This document shows, in pieces, positions 16,935 to 26,792 of a DNA stretch of 64,000 nucleotides. The translations under genes and the position numbers were made by a program. The stretch covers positions 1 to 64,000 of the forward strand of contig DASVQE010000114.1 in assembly GCA_036389275.1 (NCBI GenBank), read 5' to 3'. The notes beneath the pieces are model-generated. The model was not told where the DNA came from, made no database searches, and saw only the letters and a list, made by a program, of their open reading frames with translations. Source of the stretch: QHVT01 sp036389275 (GTDB lineage Bacteria > Acidobacteriota > Thermoanaerobaculia > Gp7-AA8). Position 1 is the stretch's first letter. Each line of letters opens with the position of its first letter.

Positions 16935-19211
16935 TCAGGCGCTGGCCCGAACTCCTGTGAAATACAGGCTTTGTTCGCTACCGCACACTCCGCAACGGCG
17001 CGTCACGATGGTCATGTCGGACTCGCCGTAACGCGCCCGCTGCACCTCGCCCGATTCCGGCAGCCGCGCGCCGCAGCGGCAGCCGCGCGCGCCGAGGTGC
17101 GCATCGAGATCGTCATGATCGCTGACGGCCAGCGCCGACGCCGGCGCGTCGCCCGGCTGGAAGGCCGGACCGGCCAGCAGCGGCGCGGCCGGCGTGCGAT
17201 GCCGCCACGCCAGGAAGACCGCCACGGCCACAAACAGCAGCACCATCACCACGCCGACCGCCCACTTGGTCGTGTCGTCGGCGGCGGCCGGAGCGTCCGG
17301 CTCCGGCGCGCTCGCTCCGTTCGGCGAGAGCTCATAACCGATCTCGCTCCAGATGGCGTTGAGCTTGGTCAGATACTCCGGCACGTCCTGCACGTCGACA
17401 AAGTCGCGCTTCGCGCGCAGCGTGCGCTTGAGCTGCACCGTGTGCCCGTTCGAGTCGGCGCTCGCCTCGTAGCGAAACGCCGTCGTCTCGGTCACCGAGG
17501 TGCGTTTGGTCACCGTCACATCCTCGGGGAAGTTGAACGTCACCACCTGCCGCACGTCGAGCGGACGCTCGAACGCCAGCGGCATCTTCCGGATCATCGT
17601 GTCGGGCCGCTGCAGATGCTCCTCGACCGCGCTCGGGTACCAGGTCCAGGAGCCGTCCTTCCAGAGATCCGGAAGGCGGTACTTCTCGACCACCGTAATG
17701 ACGTTCTTCCGCCGGTCGTCATGGATGGAAGGCAGTCCGTCGGCGGTGATGCGCGGCTGATCGGCGGCGAGATCGTTGATGCGGTCGTGCGCGAAGTCCT
17801 CCAACGAATACGCGGCCAGATCCGAGCGGAGCGAGTCGGCGTCGCCGCCGCTGACGGTCGTGCGCACTTCGAGCCGCGTCGGCTTCGCGTAGTCGGTGGT
17901 CGTGTAGGTCTGCTCGACCAGCGTCGCGCCGCGCTCGTTCGTGACGATGGTGGTGAGGCCGGTCGTGTCGGGCCGCACCACCAGCGCGCGCTCGAGGTCG
18001 GGCGTCTCGAGGGTCTGCAGCGTGCCGCCCTGATCGGAGATCGTGCCGTCGACCCAGTAGAAGCGGCCGGCGTCGACGACCTGCACGATCACGTGATCGA
18101 AGAGAAACGGCGACGGCAGGCGGTCGGCCAGATGGCGGCGGAGGCGCGTGTTGACGAGGGCCGGATGCGCCTCGACGCCGAGCTCGCGCAGGAGCGCGGC
18201 CAGCAGAAACGCTTTGTCCTTGCAGTCGCCCCAGCGCTGTTCGAGCGTGACGGACGGCTGATGCGGCTCGTGCGAGTTGCGCCCCATCTCGATGCCGAGG
18301 TAGCGGACGTCGTCCTGCACGAAGCGGATGGCGGCGGTGATGCGCTCGTCGCGCGTGGCGTGCTCGCCGATGATGCGCGCGGCGAGCTGCTTGACCGCGT
18401 CGTACGAGCGCGGATCGAGCTGGAAGAGCGTGTCGGCCCAGCGCGCCACCTCGTTCCACGACGCGTACTCGCTGACCTGCACCGACTCGCCTGCCTCGTA
18501 CCACGACGGCAGTTCGTCCTCGACGTCGAGCGCGCGCACGTCGCGGCGCTCCCACACCAGCACATGCTCGTCCCCTTGCGAGATCACCACCGGCTGCGCA
18601 CCGCGCCACTGCAGCCGCCGCGCCGCCGGCCACACAAGGCGGTGGCGCAGGCGCCGCGTCGGAACCGTCGATGAGAGATCGAAGCCGTCGGTGTAGCGGT
18701 CGTCGAGCAGCGGATTGCCGCCGTCGACCGACCAGGAGTAATCGAGCACGTCGCCGGGACGCACGTCCTTGATGAAGACGAGCGCGGTGCGCTCGCCGTC
18801 GTAGATGCTCTCGTCGGCGTCGTCTTCCTTGTCGATCACGCGCACGGCCGCCGGATCGAAGGCCTGCCGGCGCACGCCGTTGCGGATGATCGAGACCTCG
18901 TGCAGCGTGAGGCGCTGGTACGACGGATCGAAGTCGAGCGAGAGCTCGGAGGCGTTCTGCACCGCGCTCGGAGTCAGCACCTGACGCACCGTGCGGCGAT
19001 AGCTCGACTCGACGCCGTTCGCGGCGACGCGTACCTGATGGTCGCGCAGCAGATCGTAGATGCCCCAGCGGACGTTCTGCCTGGCCACCGCCGCGCCGGC
19101 GTCGGCGGTGAGGTGCTCGACCCACGGCGGCGCCGGACGGATGTCGAATTCGCGAGCCGAAAGCGGCAGCGCGACGAGCGTGAAGAGAAGGACGATTTTC
19201 GGGGACCGCAC
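16935..19211 (-). CDS. DUF3857 / transglutaminase-like membrane protein with C-terminal Cys ribbon
   Basis: The 758-residue protein starts at a GTG (19211) that opens a signal peptide (PKIVLLFTLVALPLSA). A DUF3857 beta domain (about 20-260) is followed by a transglutaminase core: WGDCKDKAFLLAALLRELG (Cys), FDHVIVQV (His) and YWVDGT (Asp). A DUF3858-like domain comes next, then a TM helix (WAVGVVMVLLFVAVAVFLAW, about 660). A cytoplasmic tail has CRCG and CGVCG, likely a zinc ribbon. The Cys-His-Asp triad is complete, so peptidase or transfer activity is possible; the family's role is unknown. A longer open frame upstream overlaps nth and lacks family similarity, so I rejected it. Confidence 0.85.
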   Translation of the reverse strand: MRSPKIVLLFTLVALPLSAREFDIRPAPPWVEHLTADAGAAVARQNVRWGIYDLLRDHQVRVAANGVESSYRRTVRQVLTPSAVQNASELSLDFDPSYQRLTLHEVSIIRNGVRRQAFDPAAVRVIDKEDDADESIYDGERTALVFIKDVRPGDVLDYSWSVDGGNPLLDDRYTDGFDLSSTVPTRRLRHRLVWPAARRLQWRGAQPVVISQGDEHVLVWERRDVRALDVEDELPSWYEAGESVQVSEYASWNEVARWADTLFQLDPRSYDAVKQLAARIIGEHATRDERITAAIRFVQDDVRYLGIEMGRNSHEPHQPSVTLEQRWGDCKDKAFLLAALLRELGVEAHPALVNTRLRRHLADRLPSPFLFDHVIVQVVDAGRFYWVDGTISDQGGTLQTLETPDLERALVVRPDTTGLTTIVTNERGATLVEQTYTTTDYAKPTRLEVRTTVSGGDADSLRSDLAAYSLEDFAHDRINDLAADQPRITADGLPSIHDDRRKNVITVVEKYRLPDLWKDGSWTWYPSAVEEHLQRPDTMIRKMPLAFERPLDVRQVVTFNFPEDVTVTKRTSVTETTAFRYEASADSNGHTVQLKRTLRAKRDFVDVQDVPEYLTKLNAIWSEIGYELSPNGASAPEPDAPAAADDTTKWAVGVVMVLLFVAVAVFLAWRHRTPAAPLLAGPAFQPGDAPASALAVSDHDDLDAHLGARGCRCGARLPESGEVQRARYGESDMTIVTRRCGVCGSEQSLYFTGVRASA

Positions 19212-19228
19212 GGAGCGGTGATGATACG

Positions 19229-19849
19229 TTATTTGCGAATCCACGAACAGATCGGACAGGCCGTTTCGTCGTGATTGCGCGCCGGACAATGCTCCCGTCC
19301 GAAGTAGATCAGTTGGAGATGGCGCCGCGACCACTCCTCCGGCGGAAAGAGCTTCTTCAGATCGCGCTCGGTCATCTCCACGTTCTTCGCGCGCGACAGT
19401 CCCCAGCGTCCGGCCAGGCGGTGGATGTGCGTGTCGACGGCGAAGGCGGGCTCGCCGAATGCCTGCGACATCACCACGCTGGCGGTCTTGTGTCCGACGC
19501 CGGGCAGTTGCTCGAGCGCCTCGAGGTCGCGCGGCACCTCGCCGCCGTAGTCGTCGACCAGCGTCTGGGCGAGGCGCTGGATGTTGTTCGCTTTCGACGG
19601 CGCCAGCCCGCAACTGCGGATGCATGCGAGGATGTCGTCGACGGAGAGCTTCGCCATCTCCTGCGGCGTCGAGGCCCGCGCGAAAAGCGCCGGCGTCACT
19701 TTGTTCACCTGGGCATCCGTGGTCTGCGCGGAGAGCAGCACCGCCACCAGCAAGGTGAAGGGATCGCGATGCGCCAGCGGAATCGGCGGCGCCGGATAGA
19801 GTTGGTCAAGTAGTTGACCGATCCGTTTCGCTTTCTCCGCGCGCTTCAC
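19229..19849 (-). CDS. nth: endonuclease III (base-excision DNA glycosylase/AP lyase)
   Basis: The 206-residue protein removes oxidised pyrimidines. The helix-hairpin-helix LEQLPGVGHKTASVVMSQAFG carries the catalytic Lys, and FAVDTHIHRLAGRW carries the catalytic Asp. The C-terminal iron-sulfur loop is atypical: CPARNHDETACPIC, with three Cys spaced C-x9-C-x2-C and no fourth Cys, where the classic pattern is C-x6-C-x2-C-x5-C. The GTG at 19849 overlaps the stop of the upstream thioesterase gene by 4 bases. An internal palindrome GGTCAA-N4-TTGACC (19804-19819) lies near the 5' end. Confidence 0.93.
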   Translation of the reverse strand: MKRAEKAKRIGQLLDQLYPAPPIPLAHRDPFTLLVAVLLSAQTTDAQVNKVTPALFARASTPQEMAKLSVDDILACIRSCGLAPSKANNIQRLAQTLVDDYGGEVPRDLEALEQLPGVGHKTASVVMSQAFGEPAFAVDTHIHRLAGRWGLSRAKNVEMTERDLKKLFPPEEWSRRHLQLIYFGREHCPARNHDETACPICSWIRK

Positions 19850-20361
19850 CGCGCATCCTCGGCCGCGATCCAGCGCGCCACGAATTCCGGCATCGGCGGC
19901 GACTCGAGATCTTCCATCTTCGCCAGCCCGAGGAGATCGCGCGTGGTGAGCGTTGCCTCGCGGCTGCGGAAGGCGGTGCGCGCGTGCGCGATCGCGCAGA
20001 GCTTGCCGTCCGACTCGATCACGTGCTCCACGTAAAACCATTTTGCGTCCCACGCAACGAGGCGCGAGGTGATGGTGAAGCGCTGCAGCGGCCCGATGGA
20101 GCGGCGGTAGCGCACCACGATTCCGCCGAGGACCGGGCGCCAGCCGCGCCGGAGAATCGGCGCGATGAGGCGCATCCGGCCGAGGAGCTCGACGCGGGCG
20201 ACGTCGCTGAAACTGATGAAGCGGCCGCTGTTGAGATGGACGTTCAGGTCGCAGTCCTGCGGCAGCACGGTGAACTGCACCACCGACGCATCGGTCACGC
20301 CGATGCGCCGGCGGAAGAAGCTGCCGCCGATGCAGAGCAGGAATCGGACGAGCAGCAGCAT
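19846..20361 (-). CDS. thioesterase-like hot-dog fold protein (4HBT/THEM6 type)
   Basis: The 171-residue protein has a hydrophobic N-terminus (MLLLVRFLLCIGGSFF) and then a hot-dog fold with the motif QDCDLNVHLNSGRFISFSDVARVELL (about 36-60), which matches the D-x-N-xH-xN-NxxY/F pattern of the 4HBT family. It may hydrolyse acyl-CoA or act as an acyl-binding protein at the membrane. It overlaps the start of nth by 4 bases. A copy of the TTGCG-N5-CGCAA motif lies inside it (20043-20057). Confidence 0.8.
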   Translation of the reverse strand: MLLLVRFLLCIGGSFFRRRIGVTDASVVQFTVLPQDCDLNVHLNSGRFISFSDVARVELLGRMRLIAPILRRGWRPVLGGIVVRYRRSIGPLQRFTITSRLVAWDAKWFYVEHVIESDGKLCAIAHARTAFRSREATLTTRDLLGLAKMEDLESPPMPEFVARWIAAEDAR

Positions 20362-20365
20362 GGCG

Positions 20366-21055
20366 TCAGTTGAGATCGAACAGCAGCAGCTCGGCGCCGC
20401 GGCCGCGCAGCGCGAGCGTCTTCTCTTGCGAGATCGCCGCGCCGTCGCCGGCGCGCAGCGTCTCGCCGTTGAGATCGACTTCGCCGCGCGTGACCTGCAG
20501 CCACCCGTAGCGCCCGTCCGCCAGCTCGTGCGCGAGCTCGCCGTCGAGCAGCGTCGAGTAGATGCGCACGTCCTGATGCAGCGTCACCGCGCCGTCGCCG
20601 CCCTCGGGCGAGGCGATCAGCCGCAGCCGTCCGCGCCGCTCCTCGTCGCTGATGGGCTTCTGCTCGTAGCTCGGCGTGATGCCGCGGCGCTCCGGCAGAA
20701 TCCAGATCTGCAGAAAGTGCACGAGCTCCTCGTCGGAGGGATTCATCTCGCTGTGCATCACGCCGCTGCCGGCGGACATCCGCTGCACTTCGCCGGGACG
20801 GATGATCGAGCCGGTGCCCATCGAGTCGCGGTGCGCGAGCGCGCCCTCGAGCACGTACGAGACGATCTCCATGTCGCGATGCGCGTGCGTGCCGAAGCCG
20901 TGGCCCGGCTGCACGCGGTCTTCATTGATGACGCGCAGCGCGCGAAAGCCCATGTGCTCGGGGTCGTGGTAGTCGGCGAACGAGAAGGTGTGAAACGTGT
21001 CGAGCCAGCCGTGGTTGGCGTGGCCGCGTTCCGCGGCGCGGCGGATGGTGATCAT
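20366..21055 (-). CDS. pirin family protein (cupin; quercetin dioxygenase-like)
   Basis: The 229-residue bicupin has the pirin signature: FHTFSFADYHDPEHMGF, then GFGTHAHRDMEIVSYVLEGALAHRDSMG (metal-binding His residues and Glu) and GEVQRMSAGSGVMHSEMNPS. Such proteins bind iron or another metal; some oxidise quercetin and others act as redox-sensing co-regulators. The C-terminal half has lost the metal ligands, as is usual. The gene stands alone, 4 bases upstream of the thioesterase on the same strand. Confidence 0.92.
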   Translation of the reverse strand: MITIRRAAERGHANHGWLDTFHTFSFADYHDPEHMGFRALRVINEDRVQPGHGFGTHAHRDMEIVSYVLEGALAHRDSMGTGSIIRPGEVQRMSAGSGVMHSEMNPSDEELVHFLQIWILPERRGITPSYEQKPISDEERRGRLRLIASPEGGDGAVTLHQDVRIYSTLLDGELAHELADGRYGWLQVTRGEVDLNGETLRAGDGAAISQEKTLALRGRGAELLLFDLN

Positions 21056-21143
21056 TCGGTTCCTCCTGCCGTACGCAACATTCTTCCATTCCCGTTGTCA
21101 CCGAATGCTCCTCACGATACTCCAACGATGCGGAGGAAGTCGG

Positions 21144-21419
21144 ATGACCCTGAATCGGATGCTGTACGGAAGTGCGCCGCTGCGGCGGAGCTCGATCGCG
21201 GAGCTGTCGCGCTCGGCGCCGGTGTGGGTGGTGCTGGACGGCGACGCGATGCCGCACGACGGCGCGCGGACGCTGGTGGTCGGGCAGGATCTCGACGACG
21301 GCGACGGCCGCGTCGAGCGCGCATTCCGCGCCATCGCGCCGCGCGGACCGTACCTCGTGGTCGACGGACGGGTCGAGCTATCATGCCCGTCCCATGCACG
21401 ACGATCCTCCGCCGCGTGA
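21144..21419 (+). CDS. small hypothetical protein
   Basis: This 91-residue ORF has a strong Shine-Dalgarno (GGAGGAAG) about 5 bases before the ATG. The sequence includes APVWVVLDGDAMPHDGARTLVVGQDLDDGDGRVERAFRAI, which reads like an alpha/beta fold fragment. I do not recognise a family. Its 3' end overlaps the next small gene by 26 bases. It could be spurious in this GC-rich background; the ribosome site is the main support. Confidence 0.45.
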   Translation: MTLNRMLYGSAPLRRSSIAELSRSAPVWVVLDGDAMPHDGARTLVVGQDLDDGDGRVERAFRAIAPRGPYLVVDGRVELSCPSHARRSSAA

Positions 21420-21585
21420 GCTTCCGGAGCGAACCGGCAAGCACTACTGCATCACCTGTTTGAAGCAGGTGGCGGCGGAGGAGTTCTTTCGGAACGACCA
21501 CGTGTGCGACCGTTGCGTCGACGCGGAACGTAGAACACGGAACACGGAACACGGAACGGAAAGCGACGCTCCTCCGCGACGATGA
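21394..21585 (+). CDS. small zinc-ribbon protein
   Basis: The 63-residue protein has HYCITCLKQV and DHVCDRCVDA, two CxxC knuckles about 16 residues apart, which should bind one zinc. The last about 15 residues (RRTRNTEHGTES) are encoded by the tandem GGAACAC repeat that follows, so the C-terminus may be a read-in of repeat DNA. No clear ribosome site is visible; translation may be coupled to the overlapping ORF upstream. No function can be assigned. Confidence 0.6.
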   Translation: MHDDPPPRELPERTGKHYCITCLKQVAAEEFFRNDHVCDRCVDAERRTRNTEHGTESDAPPRR

Positions 21586-21632
21586 GCGGCGATTCTCGTT
21601 CCGCGTTCCGTGTTCCGCGTTCCTCGTTCGGT
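21521..21632. repeat. inverted tandem heptamer repeat (GGAACAC unit)
   Basis: The left arm is made of repeated GGAACAC/GGAACG units (about 21525-21558) and the right arm of GTTCCGC/GTTCCGT units (about 21597-21630), so the RNA or single strand can fold into a long hairpin. The element overlaps the 3' end of the zinc-ribbon gene and the first codons of the glycosyltransferase gene, where it encodes residues such as SAFRVPRSSF. Confidence 0.8.
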
Positions 21633-22712
21633 AAGGTCGCCCTCATCCACGACTGGCTCACCGGCATGCGCGGCGGCGAGGCGGTCCTCGAAGGGATGCT
21701 CGACGTCCTTCCCGACGCCGAGATCTTCACCCTCTTTCACTTTCCCGGCTCCGTCTCCGAGAAGATCGAGCGGCGCGTCATCCACACGTCGTCGCTGCAG
21801 AAGATGGCCCGGCGCGCCGGCGACTACCGTCAACTGCTGCCGCTCTTTCCGCGGGCGGCGCGGCAGTGGGACCTGCGCGGCTACGACCTGATCGTCTCGT
21901 CGAGCCACTGCGTGGCCAAAGGCGTCAACGCGCGCGGCATCCCGCACCTCTGCTACTGCCACACGCCGATGCGCTACATCTGGGATCGCTTCGACGATTA
22001 CTTTCCGCGCTCCCGTCCGCTGCGCCGCGCGGCGGTGCTCTCGCTCGTTCCGTGGCTGCGGCGGTGGGACGTGCAGACCTCGGCGGAAGTGACGCAGTTC
22101 GTGGCGAACTCGCGCTTCGTGCGCGACCGCATCCGCCGCTTCTACGATCGCGACGCCGAGGTCATCCATCCATACGTCAGTACGGAATTCCTGACGGCGC
22201 CGCTCGAGACCGCGCGCGACGACTACCATGTCATCGTCTCCGCGCTCGTGCCCTACAAACGGATCGATCTCGCCATCGCCACTGCCGCCGCAACGAACCG
22301 GCGGCTGGTGATCATCGGCGGCGGGCCGCTGCTCGAGGAGCTGCGCGCGCGGCGCGTGCCCAACGTCGAGCTGACCGGCCCCGTACCACGCGCGATGATC
22401 GTCGAGCGGCTCTCGCGCGCGCGCAGCCTGATCCTGCCGGGCGTCGAGGATTTCGGGATCACGCCGCTCGAAGCGATGGCGGTCGGCACGCCGGTGGTCG
22501 CGTTCGGCGAAGGCGGCGTGCTCGACTCGGTCGTGCCGGACGTCACCGGAATTTTCTTCGCGCGACCTGAGGTAGAGTCGCTAGGCCGGGCGCTCGACGA
22601 GGTCGAGTCGCGAGACTGGGACCGCGCCGCCATCCGGGCGCACGCGGCGACGTTCTCGCGGGCGCGTTTCGACAGCGAGCTCGCCTCGGCACTGGATCGA
22701 GTCCGCGGATGA
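21582..22712 (+). CDS. glycosyltransferase family 4
   Basis: The 376-residue GT-B enzyme transfers a sugar from a nucleotide donor, probably in exopolysaccharide or O-antigen assembly given its partner gene. KVALIHDWLTGMRGGEAVLE (about 18-37) opens the N-terminal domain. LCYCHTPMRYIWDRF is the acceptor-site loop, FVANSRFVRDRI follows, and EDFGITPLEAMAVGTPVVAFGEGG is the donor E-x7-E motif. The first about 17 residues are encoded by repeat DNA and have no family counterpart, so the true start may be later. It overlaps the next gene by 4 bases. Confidence 0.93.
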   Translation: MSGDSRSAFRVPRSSFGKVALIHDWLTGMRGGEAVLEGMLDVLPDAEIFTLFHFPGSVSEKIERRVIHTSSLQKMARRAGDYRQLLPLFPRAARQWDLRGYDLIVSSSHCVAKGVNARGIPHLCYCHTPMRYIWDRFDDYFPRSRPLRRAAVLSLVPWLRRWDVQTSAEVTQFVANSRFVRDRIRRFYDRDAEVIHPYVSTEFLTAPLETARDDYHVIVSALVPYKRIDLAIATAAATNRRLVIIGGGPLLEELRARRVPNVELTGPVPRAMIVERLSRARSLILPGVEDFGITPLEAMAVGTPVVAFGEGGVLDSVVPDVTGIFFARPEVESLGRALDEVESRDWDRAAIRAHAATFSRARFDSELASALDRVRG

Positions 22713-24121
22713 TCGAGAAGAAACATAGAGCGCTGGCGTCGGTCTACCTCGTCAACGACGTCGTCGCCTCGAACCTGGCCATGCTCTGCGCCTGGCTGCT
22801 GCGCTTCCAGGTCGAAGTCATCCCCGTTACCAAAGGGCAGCAGGATCTCGCCACCTACGCCCAACTGCTGCCGATCATCACCATCGTCTTTCCGCTCGCG
22901 TTCGCGGTGCAGGGTCTCTACCGCATCCGCCCGGCGCGCGGCCGCGCCGAGGAGTCGCTCGCGGTCGGCATCGGCTCGGTGCTGGCGACGATCGTCCTCT
23001 CCGGCGTGCTGCTGTGGGTGCGTCCCGGCAATCCGGAAGTGGTCTACTCGCGCGCGACGCTGGCGTTCTTCCTCGTCGCGGCGATGGTCCTGGTGATCCT
23101 CGGCCGCACGATCGTGCGCACGGTGGTGACGCGGCGCCATCGCAGCGGCAAGGACCTCGACCGCGTGCTCATCGCCGGCAACGGCGAGCTCGCCCGCGCG
23201 GTGCTCGAACGGATGGAATCGCATCGCGAACGCCTCGGCTTCCGCGTGGTCGGCTATCTCGCGAACGGTCACGATGGCGAGCTGCCCGGCCTGCCGCGGC
23301 TCGGCTCGGTCGACGATGCCGAGGAGGTGGTGAAGGCGCACGCCATCGAGCACGTCTTCGTGGCGCTGCCGCACGCGTCGTCGCAGGCCATGGCCTCGCT
23401 GCTCGACCGCCTGGTGCGCAACTGCATCGCCATCCACGTCGTGCCCGACCTGCTGCAGTTCATGGTGCTGCGCTCGCGCGTGGAAGACCTCGACGGACTG
23501 CCGACCATCAACCTCTCCGAGACGCCGCTCGACGTCGGCTGGAGCCGCTTCATCAAGCGCGCCTTCGACCTCGCCGTCGCCGCCGCCGCGCTCGTGCTGC
23601 TCTCGCCGGTGATGCTCTTGGTGGCGCTGGCGATCTGGCTCGAGGATCGCGGGCCGGCGCTCTACCGGCAGGTGCGCATGGGTCTCGACGGCAAGCCGTT
23701 CGAGATCCTGAAATTCCGCTCGATGCGCGTCGGCGCGGAGAGCGCCACCGGCGCGGTGTGGGCGGAGAAGAATGATCCGCGGCGCACGCGCGTGGGACGT
23801 TTCATCCGGGCCTGGTCGCTCGACGAGCTGCCGCAACTCTGGAACGTGCTGGTCGGCGACATGAGCGTGATCGGCCCGCGTCCGGAGCGTCCCGAGTTCG
23901 TCGAGCAGTTCCGCGCCGAGCTGCCGCACTACATGCTGCGCCACAAAGTGCGCGCCGGCATGACCGGCTGGGCGCAGGTCCACGGCTGGCGCGGCAACAC
24001 CTCGATCCGCATGCGCATCGAGCACGACCTCTACTACATCGAGAACTGGTCGCTGCTGCTCGATCTGAAGATTTTGTGCATGACGGTGTTGCATGGATTA
24101 CGTCACGAGAACGCGTACTGA
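22709..24121 (+). CDS. undecaprenyl-phosphate sugar phosphotransferase (exopolysaccharide initiating enzyme)
   Basis: The enzyme loads the first sugar-phosphate onto undecaprenyl phosphate. The 470-residue WbaP/WcaJ-like layout has four N-terminal TM helices (to about 145), a Rossmann-like CoA-binding-type domain (about 150-260, RVLIAGNGELARAVLERM) and a TM hairpin (FDLAVAAAALVLLSPVMLLVALAIW). The catalytic part has YRQVRMGLDGKPFEILKFRSMR, LDELPQLWNVLVGDMSVIGPRPERPEFV and AGMTGWAQVHGWRG. With the GT4 gene it forms a polysaccharide pair. Which sugar it uses cannot be told. Confidence 0.94.
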   Translation: MIEKKHRALASVYLVNDVVASNLAMLCAWLLRFQVEVIPVTKGQQDLATYAQLLPIITIVFPLAFAVQGLYRIRPARGRAEESLAVGIGSVLATIVLSGVLLWVRPGNPEVVYSRATLAFFLVAAMVLVILGRTIVRTVVTRRHRSGKDLDRVLIAGNGELARAVLERMESHRERLGFRVVGYLANGHDGELPGLPRLGSVDDAEEVVKAHAIEHVFVALPHASSQAMASLLDRLVRNCIAIHVVPDLLQFMVLRSRVEDLDGLPTINLSETPLDVGWSRFIKRAFDLAVAAAALVLLSPVMLLVALAIWLEDRGPALYRQVRMGLDGKPFEILKFRSMRVGAESATGAVWAEKNDPRRTRVGRFIRAWSLDELPQLWNVLVGDMSVIGPRPERPEFVEQFRAELPHYMLRHKVRAGMTGWAQVHGWRGNTSIRMRIEHDLYYIENWSLLLDLKILCMTVLHGLRHENAY

Positions 24122-24145
24122 AGTCCCCGTATAATCCGCGCCCCT

Positions 24146-25435
<1,290 letters not shown>

Positions 25436-26316
25436 TGGTGCGGTTCCGCGTCAGCCTCCAGAGCGCGAAGAGCAGCAGCGCGACGACGCCGGCGATCGGC
25501 ACGACGTAGATCACGATCCAGATGGCGATGTCGGTCATGGTCTGCAGCGCCGCCACGAGCGCGCGGCTCGCGCTGCGCACGACCACGAGCGGCTGCCAGC
25601 CGGGCTGCACCACCGGCGCGGCAATGGCGTCCGGCACGAGCTCGACGGCGACGGCCGACAGCGCCGCGCTCTCGCTGAGATAGCGGATGCGGCCGCGGGT
25701 CTGTTCGATCTGCGCGCGCATGGCCGTGAGCTGTTGATAGACCTCGAGCACCTCGGATGCTTTGCGCGAAGTCTGGCGCACGCTCGCCAGCAGCTCGCGC
25801 AGCTCCACTTCCGCCGCCTCGGAATTGCGAAGCTGCGAGGCGAGGTCGACGTACTCCTGCGAAACGTCCGTCCCGCTGATGGTCTCGTTCTCGACGCGGC
25901 TGGCCACGCCTCGGATCGAGGCGAGCGTCGAGGTGAGCCGCGCCGCCGGCACGCGCAGCGTGAGCCGCGCCCGCAACAGCTCGCCCTCACGCCACAACTG
26001 CGAGCCCGCCACGAAGCCGCCCGCGCCTTCGGCCGATTTCGTGATGGCCTCGACGGCCTTGCTCGTGTCCGCGACGACGATGCGCACCTCGGCACTGCGC
26101 ACGATCATCGGCCGCGCGCTCGCTGGCTCCGCGACCGCTTGCTTCGTCGCGACCTCGCGCGCGCTCGCAACGCTCGTCACGTCACTCGCCGCGCCCTCGA
26201 CGCCGCTCTCCGCTTTCGTGCACGCACACGCGACGACCAGCAGCAGCACCACGAGCTTTCTCATGACTTCCTCCGCACCATTGGACGCGGTGGAGGGTTG
26301 GGAGAAAACCAGAAGC

Positions 26317-26415
26317 AGTTCCTCGGTTCCTCGGTTCCTCGGGTTCCTCGGGCGCGAACGTCACACGCGGTGCATCTACCCCGAGGAACCGAGGAACCCG
26401 AGGAACCGAGGAACC
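26317..26415. repeat. inverted tandem octamer repeat (CGGTTCCT unit)
   Basis: Four CGGTTCCT-like units (26317-26352) face four AGGAACCG-like units (26379-26415) across a 26-base spacer, giving a near-perfect hairpin. It lies between the DUF4349 gene start and the stop of the pseudo-receiver gene, one base from that stop codon. It may end transcription of the EVE/macro/receiver operon, though no T-run is present. Confidence 0.85.
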
Positions 26416-26416
26416 G

Positions 26417-26782
26417 CTAATCGCAATACGCTCTCGCCCGTCGCGCGACATACGCCGCATCCACCGGCTTGAGCATCGTCTCGTCCGCCCATGGGGCGTG
26501 GCTGCGGATGCGCGGGTCGGGGTCGCCGAGGATGAGGACGGCGGAGCCGAGGCCTTCGCGCTCGTTGCGGAGGAACTCGAGCGTGCGCGTGCCGCGCTCT
26601 TCGGCGAGATTCACGCCGACCAGGACCACGCGGAACTTGCGGCGGCGCAGCAGGTCGACGGCGCCGTCGCCGTCGGGCGTGAACGTCACCGTGAAATTCT
26701 GCTGATCGAGCGCGGCGATCAGCGACTTGCGAAAGGTGTCGTCTTCATGCACGACGAGCACCGGACAACTCGGTTGCACCAT
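26417..26782 (-). CDS. response-regulator receiver domain lacking the phospho-acceptor Asp
   Basis: The 121-residue single-domain receiver has the acidic pair in VLVVHEDDTFRKSLIAAL, the beta-4 region AVLILGDPDP, and the conserved Lys in ETMLKPVDAAYVARRAR. At the beta-3 end, where Asp is phosphorylated, the sequence is FRVVLVGVNLAEE, with Gly in place of Asp. It is therefore probably a pseudo-receiver not controlled by normal phosphorylation. The ATG at 26782 follows the macro-domain gene stop by 10 bases; a TTG at 26803 is also possible. Confidence 0.8.
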   Translation of the reverse strand: MVQPSCPVLVVHEDDTFRKSLIAALDQQNFTVTFTPDGDGAVDLLRRRKFRVVLVGVNLAEERGTRTLEFLRNEREGLGSAVLILGDPDPRIRSHAPWADETMLKPVDAAYVARRARAYCD

Positions 26783-26792
26783 TGCGCTTCCA

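Noticed and set aside
19212..19625. N-terminal extension of the DUF3857 protein
   Set aside because: The extension overlaps nth in another frame and is Arg/Ala-rich shadow sequence; a signal peptide begins at the GTG at 19211.
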